Origin: Thermotogae bacterium
Lineage (GTDB): Bacteria > Hydrothermota > Hydrothermia > LBFQ01
Direction of reading: 5' to 3'
Assembly: GCA_013154295.1 (NCBI GenBank)
Contig: JAADCS010000061.1
Location: 1-35,671 of the forward strand
DNA: 35,671 nt
Shown: positions 25,488 through 31,753 of the stretch, in pieces
How the letters are laid out: the number at the start of each line of letters is the position of its first letter
Numbering within the stretch: the stretch's first letter is position 1
Notes under the pieces: model-generated
What the model was told of the DNA's origin: nothing
What the model saw: the letters and a program-made list of their open reading frames with translations, nothing else
Databases searched by the model: none
Translations under genes and position numbers: made by a program

Positions 25488-25499
25488 CCCAGCAACGTG

Positions 25500-25537
25500 A
25501 TAACAAAAAGGGGGGCGTACGCCCCCCTTTTTGTTAT
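25500..25537. terminator. Bidirectional terminator, perfect 38-base palindrome
   Basis: Two perfect 19-base arms meet without a gap at the CGTACG centre. An A-tract lies on the left and a T-tract on the right of a G6/C6 core, so it can end transcription in both directions. It lies between the convergent nuoD and lipoprotein genes. Confidence 0.93.
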
Positions 25538-25545
25538 GTTATCCG

Positions 25546-26370
25546 TTAGCGCGTTATCCAAACGCCCTCGTCAGCGTAGGTGGGAAGCTTCTCAAAGATT
25601 CTCTTGAGGTCCTTTTGGACATCGAACCTATGCGAGACGGGCTTGCCTTTGAAGGTGGTACCTATCCAAGTGGCAGTATCGACCTTGTAAGCACCAGTGT
25701 AGAACTGACCCTTTATACCCTTGATGTTATCTTTAGCCCCACTCCAAGGCCCATTCATGTTCATAATACCACCCGTAACGCTAATATACACAGGATCGCC
25801 TATACCTGCGCAGAGGCTGGAGACACTCTTGCTAACGGAGGTTATGTTTTTAACATCCACTATCGTAGTATCCCAAACGGTGTCAGCCGTATTGTAGGAG
25901 TTATCTATACAGGATATGGAGATAAGAGCGTTTATGAAATTCACATCGTTGGGAGCGCTCCAGGAGATGGTCACGGTACTGCTGTTTACGGAGAGATTCA
26001 TACCCGCAGGCTCCGGAGGAACTTTCTGTTTGGCGGAGGCGGTTTGCTCCTTCTCGTTGAGGTCGTAATAGGTAACCTTCAACTCAAGATCGTTACCAGG
26101 TGATATACTGGGCTGCTCATCCGATCCACTGAAGTCTCCCATGTTACCACTTATGTTCTCGGAGGGTACAGTGTAACCGTTCAGGGTAACTGTGGGAACG
26201 TGGTAGGGGCTAACCGAAAGGATGTAAAAGTAATGGGAGGAGCCACTTGATCCAGGAACGGTGTAATATACACTTAGGTCCTTCATGAAAGACGTGGGAG
26301 CGGCCTTCTTGCAGCCAAAGGAAAAGGCTGCAAGGAACCCTAGAACGGAGATTATAGCGATTCTCCTCAT
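25546..26370 (-). CDS. Hypothetical lipoprotein
   Basis: 274 residues. MRRIAIISVLGFLAAFSFGC is a lipoprotein signal peptide with the lipobox Cys at 20, followed by KK. The mature part is Ser/Thr/Val-rich and beta-stranded, with a fibronectin-type-III-like segment near residues 125-155 (LSVNSSTVTISWSAPNDVNF). No catalytic motif is seen. It has its own TAGAAT-type start and the palindromic terminator, so it is probably monocistronic. Surface-exposed or periplasmic; function unknown. Confidence 0.75.
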   Translation of the reverse strand: MRRIAIISVLGFLAAFSFGCKKAAPTSFMKDLSVYYTVPGSSGSSHYFYILSVSPYHVPTVTLNGYTVPSENISGNMGDFSGSDEQPSISPGNDLELKVTYYDLNEKEQTASAKQKVPPEPAGMNLSVNSSTVTISWSAPNDVNFINALISISCIDNSYNTADTVWDTTIVDVKNITSVSKSVSSLCAGIGDPVYISVTGGIMNMNGPWSGAKDNIKGIKGQFYTGAYKVDTATWIGTTFKGKPVSHRFDVQKDLKRIFEKLPTYADEGVWITR

Positions 26371-26379
26371 GACACCGAT

Positions 26380-26385
26380 ATTCTA
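26380..26385 (-). promoter_or_regulatory. -10 element TAGAAT, leaderless start of the lipoprotein gene
   Basis: TTAGAAT 9 bases before the ATG at 26370, in the 35-base gap after folE. Confidence 0.55.
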
Positions 26386-26405
26386 AAGTCGCGGATGTGG
26401 AAAAA

Positions 26406-26972
26406 TCAAGTGGTACCTTTACCAATTATCTGCAGGAACTCATTGCGCGTGCGGATATCCTTCCGAAAAATACCCAGCATAGCGCTGGTAATCATGCGAT
26501 TTTTTGGTTTTTTTACGCCTCGCATTACCGAACAGAGATGAGTAGCCTCAACTATCACAGCCACACCCAGAGGATCCAAGAGTTCTTGGAGGGTCTGGGC
26601 TATCTGAACGGTCATCTTCTCCTGTATTTGAAGTCTTCGAGCAAAGGCATCCACTATGCGTGGTATCTTAGAAAGTCCCACCACCTTGTCCTTCGGTATG
26701 TATGCCACATGTACCACACCGAAAAAGGGCAACATATGATGCTCACACATTGAGTAAAAGTCGATGTCTTTGACCACTACCATCTCATCATAGGGTTCAT
26801 GGAATATAGCACTCCCGATGATTTCCTTGGGATCTTGGGAGTAGCCAGCGAAGATCTCCTCGTACATACGAGCTATACGTCTGGGTGTCTCTCGCAAACC
26901 TTCGCGATCTGGATCCTCACCTATTTCAATTAGAAGTTCTCTTATCAGGTGCGCTATTCTATCCCGGTTCAA
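26406..26972 (-). CDS. folE: GTP cyclohydrolase I
   Basis: 188 residues. It opens the GTP ring to 7,8-dihydroneopterin triphosphate for folate or queuosine precursors. Seen: [18 protein letters not shown], the zinc-site [31 protein letters not shown], and [12 protein letters not shown] carrying the second zinc Cys. The TTG start is supported by an SD (GGAGGAGGTG, 26977-26986). It follows rlmB after a 3-base gap, so the two are co-transcribed. Confidence 0.96.
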   Translation of the reverse strand: MNRDRIAHLIRELLIEIGEDPDREGLRETPRRIARMYEEIFAGYSQDPKEIIGSAIFHEPYDEMVVVKDIDFYSMCEHHMLPFFGVVHVAYIPKDKVVGLSKIPRIVDAFARRLQIQEKMTVQIAQTLQELLDPLGVAVIVEATHLCSVMRGVKKPKNRMITSAMLGIFRKDIRTRNEFLQIIGKGTT

Positions 26973-26975
26973 GTC

Positions 26976-27683
26976 TCACCTCCTCCCGGCGAACAGTCTT
27001 ATCCAGAACATACCTATACCTCCGGCAACGGAGGCGTTTAGAGATTGGACACGACCAAACATGGGTATCTTTAAAAGTAAATCTACACTCCTACGCACCA
27101 GGTCCGAGAGCCCTTTGCCCTCACTTCCTACCACCAGGGCTACCGGTGAGGGGATCCTAGTGGTCGTTATATCCTTACCGGTCATATCAAGCCCGACGGT
27201 GAAACCACCTTTCTTTTTGTATTCGGATAGGAACTTGGCGGCATTATAGATAGTTACTGGGATGTGAAATATGGCACCGGCGGAGGTCTTCACTACGGCA
27301 GGGGTTATGGAAGCAGTGCGGCGACGAGGTATCACGACCCCTGCGAAACCGAAGGCCTCGGCACTTCTTATAAGCGCGCCCAAATTTCGTACGTCTTGGA
27401 TCCTATCTACGACCAGAACGGGTCTATTCGTCTTCAGCGAAGTGGTTATGATCCTACTACGGTCATAGGTTTTAAACTCTCCTATATCGGCCGCTATACC
27501 TTGATGGTCACGCACACTGGTCAACCGGTTGATCTCCTTGGACGGAACCAGAAGCGTTCTGTGGCCACTGATCAATTCCAAAAGTTCGTCCTCAAAGCGA
27601 CTACCCCTCTGCAGGTATATGACCTTAGGACGACCACCAGCTTTCAGGTACTCGGCGACCGGCCGCCTTCCGTAAATGATCAT
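26976..27683 (-). CDS. rlmB: 23S rRNA (guanosine-2'-O-)-methyltransferase RlmB (TrmH/SpoU family)
   Basis: 235 residues. The N-terminal substrate-binding domain (about 1-75) opens IIYGRRPVAEYL, and a SPOUT domain follows. Motif 1 is NLGALIRSAEAFGF, motif 2 LVVGSEGKGLSDLVRR, and motif 3 IPMFGRVQSLNASVAGGIGM, which build the SAM-binding knot. It methylates a 23S rRNA guanosine 2'-OH (G2251 in E. coli). The ATG lies 8 bases after TAGAAT. It leads an operon with folE. Confidence 0.94.
   Translation of the reverse strand: MIIYGRRPVAEYLKAGGRPKVIYLQRGSRFEDELLELISGHRTLLVPSKEINRLTSVRDHQGIAADIGEFKTYDRSRIITTSLKTNRPVLVVDRIQDVRNLGALIRSAEAFGFAGVVIPRRRTASITPAVVKTSAGAIFHIPVTIYNAAKFLSEYKKKGGFTVGLDMTGKDITTTRIPSPVALVVGSEGKGLSDLVRRSVDLLLKIPMFGRVQSLNASVAGGIGMFWIRLFAGRR
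26977..26986 (-). promoter_or_regulatory. Shine-Dalgarno site of folE
   Basis: GGAGGAGGTG on the minus strand, inside the end of rlmB and just before the folE TTG start. It is a canonical SD for an operon-internal gene. Confidence 0.75.
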
Positions 27684-27691
27684 GGGGGGCT

Positions 27692-27697
27692 ATTCTA
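27692..27697 (-). promoter_or_regulatory. -10 element TAGAAT, leaderless start of rlmB
   Basis: TAGAAT 8 bases before the ATG at 27683. The gap is AGCCCCCC on the sense strand, with no SD. Confidence 0.55.
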
Positions 27698-27703
27698 TAG
27701 CCA

Positions 27704-29242
27704 TCATCTAACCACAGTTACCTTCTGGAGGTTCCTTCCCTCCACTTTAACCACATAGATACCGGAAGGTAAGCTTAAGGTCACATCACCGTTTTCGGTG
27801 TAGGTCCTCCTCACCAGTCTTCCGTCGGATGAGTAAATTCTTATCCAGGCTGCGTTCAGGGTGCTTATCTTCAAACCCCCAGGGATAACCATAACTTCCA
27901 AGGAAGTTCTTACGTTGGACCTCTCCTCGTAATAAGTGGGATCGTCGTACCCTATTATATCGCAGTCGCTGATGGGGGTGGAGGAGTCAAACACCCTGAG
28001 ACCACCACCGGAGGTCCAATCCGGTACCACCAGAACTTCCATACAGTTGTCGTTATCCACATCCCCTATGGCAGCTCCCTCGGTGCCATCTCCGGCTACG
28101 TCGTAGGTCCACTCTGGCGTTCCGGTTACGGCGTTGAGTATTACGAACATAGGAGAACTTCCAACTCTACTTCCGTAACTGGTTATGACCATCTCAATCT
28201 CCCCATCACCGTCTATATCACCCATCTTGCGAGCTAGGGACTGTTCATAACTGTAGGTCCTAGAATAGGACCATACCGTAGCACCATCGGTTCCTCGGAG
28301 AGCATAGACCATGTTGCCGCTGGCATCACCAATAACCACCTCCTTAACCCCATCACCGTTTATATCAAATACGGAAGGGGTCCCTCGATTGTTTCCACCT
28401 ACGCCTACGTTCCATAGGACGGTCCCAGAGGGTCCGTCTATCGCCACCACCCGACCGCTGGACGTTCCTATTACTATATCGGCATCGCCATCGCCGTCCA
28501 AGTCAGCTACGGTAGGGGAACCATCCGTACTCCCTATGGAGACGCTGTATTCAAGACTTCCGGTTTGGGCATCCAGTACGACCAGAGTTGACCCATAAGC
28601 AGCCACGACCTCGTATAGACCATCGCCATCTACGTCGTATATGGCAGGTGAGTTGTACCTGTGGGAAGCTCCGGTTATGGATCTGGACCAGATGGTGGAT
28701 CCATCGTTACCCCTAAGGGCATAAAGGTTGCTCGTGGCCTCCACAAAGACCTCTCCTGCACCGTCCCCATCCACGTCCATTATGGCCACCGAACTCTGCA
28801 GGAAGGAACCGTCCAGAGATCTATTCCATATGATCGATCCATCGGTTCCGCGCAAAGCATAGACGTTCCCATTCCACGCGGTGGCCACAATCTCAAGACC
28901 GGAAGAGGAAGGGAGCAACTCACCTATGGCAGCTGTACCCCAAGAGGTAGTGGATATGCTCGTGTTCCAAAGGAGGGTACAATCGCTTCCACGAAAGGCC
29001 CAAACCCTGGCGGGGCTGTAAGAGGAAAAGACTATCTCGTTGAAACCGTCACCGTTTATGTCTGCCACCAAGGGATCGCCCTCCCCCGTCAAACCACCAT
29101 AGGAGCAACGTAAATCCGGCCCCGTAACGGCCCCACTGAGGGCTTGCACACCGGAATGAGAAAGGGAACCGTTGCGCATGTACCACGTACCTATCGCGTA
29201 GTCTTCAGGAGCGAAGCTCTGGGAAAGTAAAACCACTATCAT
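27704..29242 (-). CDS. Secreted FG-GAP/beta-propeller protein with T9SS-like sorting domain
   Basis: 512 residues. It has a very short uncharged signal peptide (MIVVLLSQSFA). Seven FG-GAP/Ca2+-binding blades follow, with cores such as VADINGDGFNEIVFSS, IMDVDGDGAGEVFV, VADLDGDGDADIVIG, VFDINGDGVKEVVIG and MGDIDGDGEIEMVI. They alternate with PQQ-like strands (VYALRGTDGSIIW). The last about 75 residues (IRIYSSDGRLVRRTY, then LPSGIYVVKVEG) look like a type IX secretion type A sorting domain. It is probably exported and anchored at the cell surface. Ligand unknown. The ATG is 6 bases after a TAGAAT. Confidence 0.87.
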   Translation of the reverse strand: MIVVLLSQSFAPEDYAIGTWYMRNGSLSHSGVQALSGAVTGPDLRCSYGGLTGEGDPLVADINGDGFNEIVFSSYSPARVWAFRGSDCTLLWNTSISTTSWGTAAIGELLPSSSGLEIVATAWNGNVYALRGTDGSIIWNRSLDGSFLQSSVAIMDVDGDGAGEVFVEATSNLYALRGNDGSTIWSRSITGASHRYNSPAIYDVDGDGLYEVVAAYGSTLVVLDAQTGSLEYSVSIGSTDGSPTVADLDGDGDADIVIGTSSGRVVAIDGPSGTVLWNVGVGGNNRGTPSVFDINGDGVKEVVIGDASGNMVYALRGTDGATVWSYSRTYSYEQSLARKMGDIDGDGEIEMVITSYGSRVGSSPMFVILNAVTGTPEWTYDVAGDGTEGAAIGDVDNDNCMEVLVVPDWTSGGGLRVFDSSTPISDCDIIGYDDPTYYEERSNVRTSLEVMVIPGGLKISTLNAAWIRIYSSDGRLVRRTYTENGDVTLSLPSGIYVVKVEGRNLQKVTVVR

Positions 29243-29248
29243 GTTTTC

Positions 29249-29254
29249 ATTCTA
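29249..29254 (-). promoter_or_regulatory. -10 element TAGAAT, leaderless start of the FG-GAP protein
   Basis: TTAGAAT 6 bases before the ATG at 29242 on the minus strand. Confidence 0.55.
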
Positions 29255-29284
29255 AGGCCGGAAATTCAGGATGGATAGCGGAGA

Positions 29285-29290
29285 TAGAAT
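29285..29290 (+). promoter_or_regulatory. -10 element TAGAAT before the TTG start at 29298
   Basis: TAGAAT 7 bases before an in-frame TTG, inside a longer frame that begins with ATG at 29271. It matches the spacing of the other leaderless starts. Confidence 0.45.
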
Positions 29291-29297
29291 AGGGACC

Positions 29298-30002
29298 TTG
29301 GTCAATTTGAACGAAGTAGGCGCCCTGTTAACAGGTGGAAAGCCAGAAAACGTGGAAGGATTTTGGGGTATACGGAGGCAGAAGCTCATTTTCAGTGAGT
29401 TCCTTTCCTACCCTTACACTTTGGCATCAAACCAAAGTCTCACTCCGAAAACTTTAAAGCTCATAAAAAGTCTCTATCGCAGGGGGGAAATAGCTCTGAC
29501 CTACCCCACTCCTCTGGCTAGCCTATCGTTTCCGTCACCGATTATCAGGGGTATGCCTAAGTATCATCCTGAAAGAAGACGGCTGATACGTCGGGCCGAA
29601 GAAAGGGTCACGGTGGTAGAACCGGCTTTTGATGGATTCTACGATCTGTATCGTAAAACCCTGTTATCTCATGGTAGAAAGCCCATACCTTACAAAAATT
29701 TCAAAAAGCTATATGGAATGATAGATAAAATAGGCATAGATAGCGGCGGAGAACTCGTGGGAGCGCTCACCTGCCTTCCATTGGATGATCGTTACCTTAT
29801 ATGGCAAATAGGTTGGAGAAGAGAATTCCCCTTCGCTCCTACCTACTTACTCCACCTGGCTATAGAAAGGGGGTTGAGCATGGGTTACGACATCGTAGAC
29901 TTGGGCATAAGCCCAAGCCCCAAAAGCATGAAGATAAAGGTAGAGATGGGAGGAGATCCCGCCCGAAACATATTCGTAGTGCGTTGGAAAAAGTTCTTTT
30001 AA
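29298..30002 (+). CDS. GNAT/FemAB-like acyltransferase
   Basis: 234 residues from the TTG at 29298 (243 from the ATG at 29271). The C-terminal half has the FemAB/GNAT layout: FYDLYRKTLLSHGRKPIPYK, then LVGALTCLPLDDRYLIWQIG, a helix with TYLLHLAIERGLSMGYDIVDLG, and a final KIKVEMGGDP loop. Members transfer acyl or aminoacyl groups onto cell-wall or lipid-linked acceptors, but the acceptor cannot be inferred here. The start is chosen by the TAGAAT 7 bases upstream. rimP follows after 39 bases with its own -10. Confidence 0.68.
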   Translation: MVNLNEVGALLTGGKPENVEGFWGIRRQKLIFSEFLSYPYTLASNQSLTPKTLKLIKSLYRRGEIALTYPTPLASLSFPSPIIRGMPKYHPERRRLIRRAEERVTVVEPAFDGFYDLYRKTLLSHGRKPIPYKNFKKLYGMIDKIGIDSGGELVGALTCLPLDDRYLIWQIGWRREFPFAPTYLLHLAIERGLSMGYDIVDLGISPSPKSMKIKVEMGGDPARNIFVVRWKKFF

Positions 30003-30024
30003 ATCCGTTCCCGTCTCTCCGCCT

Positions 30025-30030
30025 TACAAT
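30025..30030 (+). promoter_or_regulatory. -10-like element TACAAT before rimP
   Basis: TACAAT 11 bases before the rimP ATG. It is the weakest and most distant of the set; no SD lies between it and the ATG. Confidence 0.4.
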
Positions 30031-30041
30031 AAGCGGTTGTT

Positions 30042-30488
30042 ATGAGAGAGGAGAGAGCTAAAGAGATAGAACGAAAGGCTGAGGAAATGGCAGAGAAACT
30101 GGCGAACGAGATGAACTTTACCTTGGTCGATGTGGAGTGGAAGGATGGTAGATACAGAACTCTGCGTATTTTCTTAGATAAGGAAGGGGGGATAACCATA
30201 AGGGATACGGAGAGATTCTTGCGGATTTACTCCGACATGTTGGACGCCGAGGACTTCATAGAACAATCCTACGAACTTGAGGTATCATCACCTGGCTTGG
30301 ATAGGAAACTCTCCAAACCGAGGGAGATAAACTGGGCCTTAGGTAAGAAGGTGATACTCATTCTAAAGGATGGTAGAACCTATCGAGGAGTCCTTGACTA
30401 CTACAACGAGGAGGAAGGTACCGTGGGAGTAAGTGGTCACTTCTTCAAGCAGGAAGATGTGGCCCTTCTGCGGTTAGATGAGGTTTAA
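30042..30488 (+). CDS. rimP: Ribosome maturation factor RimP
   Basis: 148 residues. It assists 30S subunit maturation. The N-terminal alpha/beta domain contains TLVDVEWKDGRYRTLRIFLD and the family signature YELEVSSPGLDRKL at about 78-91. The Sm-like C-terminal domain has KVILILKDGRTYRGVLDYY. The gene order rimP-nusA-infB is the common bacterial arrangement. Start supported by the TACAAT at 30025. Confidence 0.95.
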   Translation: MREERAKEIERKAEEMAEKLANEMNFTLVDVEWKDGRYRTLRIFLDKEGGITIRDTERFLRIYSDMLDAEDFIEQSYELEVSSPGLDRKLSKPREINWALGKKVILILKDGRTYRGVLDYYNEEEGTVGVSGHFFKQEDVALLRLDEV

Positions 30489-30490
30489 AA

Positions 30491-30496
30491 AGGAGG
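30491..30496 (+). promoter_or_regulatory. Shine-Dalgarno site of nusA
   Basis: AGGAGG six bases before the nusA ATG, in the 14-base gap after rimP. It shows that the ribosome of this organism does use SD pairing inside operons. Confidence 0.8.
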
Positions 30497-30502
30497 ATAG
30501 AG

Positions 30503-31753
30503 ATGGAAACGAGGATAAGATTTGATCAATTGAGACTTGCCCTTGAGGAGTTTGCCAAAGATCACGGTGTGGACTCCAAGAGGGTTGAAAAGGTTTTGGA
30601 GGCGGCACTCAAACGCACCTTTGAACATAAGTACAAGTACGCCCATCCTAAACCAGAGATAACAGCCGAGGTTAGCTTGGACAAAGGGCTTGTGCGAGTC
30701 ATTCTTAAGTTTCCCGATGGACAATCGCAAATAATTCACCCTACGGATCTTAGCATAGACGACGTGCATACTCTCAAAAACTACTTCGTTCAGATGATAA
30801 AGTACGATATACTACGCTCAAAACTCTCTAAATTGTCCGGTTACGTGGGCAAAATCGTCACAGGTAAGATACAAAAGGTTGATCGCAGGAGGGGAGTACT
30901 TTTAGGGGTCACCATAGATGAGATCAGTGTTGAGGGTCGCATAGAACCCTCCGGTATGGTGAAGGACGAGGTGTACCACCCTGGTAAGGAGATCGAGGCT
31001 GTAGTTTTGAGCATAGAGGAGCGCAGTAGCTATCCCTTGGTGCTATCTCGTGCACATCCCAACTTCGTAAGGGCGCTTTTGGAACGCCAGATACCGGAAA
31101 TATCCGATGGTACGGTTCAGATAAAGGCTATAGCGCGGGAGGCTGGTGTCCTAACGAAGGTGGCTGTGGCTTCGGTAGATCCATTCGTTTCGCCGGTAAC
31201 TGCACTGATAGGTCGGAAAGGAACGAGAATATACGACCTACGTCGTTCTCTCCCTAGAGGGGAATCGGTGGAAGTGGTTAACTACGACCCCGATAAGGTG
31301 AGGTTTGCCGTTCTGGCCCTATCGCCAGCGGAGAACGCTGTTGCCGCCTATGAAACAGACGATGAGATAAGAGTCTTCTACGAGGATGAGGATAATTTAG
31401 GTAAAGCGAAAGGCAAAGAGGGAATAAACGTTATCCTAGCCTCTCGCCTCGTAGGTAAGAAGATAATGGCTCTACCTCTGTCCGAATATGAACCCCCTAA
31501 AGAGGGTGTCACGCTTTACGACCTGAAGGATCACCTGCCCAACCAGATATACGAGAAGATGAAAAAGGCGGCTCTCATATACTTCCGTAAATTGGTGCCG
31601 CTGGTACATATTCAGAGGATGCTTGATGTAGATGAGGCAACGGCGATAAGAGTGCTGGATATAATAGAGGAAGCTCTAAGACAGAAAGAGGAGGCCAGCA
31701 CCAGAGAGAATGACAGGGAAAGCAACAAAGAGGAGTCCGTGAAAGATGCGTAG
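30503..31753 (+). CDS. nusA: Transcription termination/antitermination factor NusA
   Basis: 416 residues. The N-terminal RNAP-binding domain begins IRFDQLRLALEEFAKDHGVD. The S1 domain is at about 110-180 (GYVGKIVTGKIQKVDRRRGV). Two KH domains follow. KH1 has REAGVLTKVAVASVDPFVSP then IGRKGTRI. The usual IVKELxGEKIDVVxW strand is replaced by a diverged YDLRRSLPRGESVEVVNY, though the GRKG loop is kept. KH2 has LASRLVGKKI. The tail after 380 is acidic and charged. Its end overlaps the infB start by 8 bases. Confidence 0.93.
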   Translation: METRIRFDQLRLALEEFAKDHGVDSKRVEKVLEAALKRTFEHKYKYAHPKPEITAEVSLDKGLVRVILKFPDGQSQIIHPTDLSIDDVHTLKNYFVQMIKYDILRSKLSKLSGYVGKIVTGKIQKVDRRRGVLLGVTIDEISVEGRIEPSGMVKDEVYHPGKEIEAVVLSIEERSSYPLVLSRAHPNFVRALLERQIPEISDGTVQIKAIAREAGVLTKVAVASVDPFVSPVTALIGRKGTRIYDLRRSLPRGESVEVVNYDPDKVRFAVLALSPAENAVAAYETDDEIRVFYEDEDNLGKAKGKEGINVILASRLVGKKIMALPLSEYEPPKEGVTLYDLKDHLPNQIYEKMKKAALIYFRKLVPLVHIQRMLDVDEATAIRVLDIIEEALRQKEEASTRENDRESNKEESVKDA

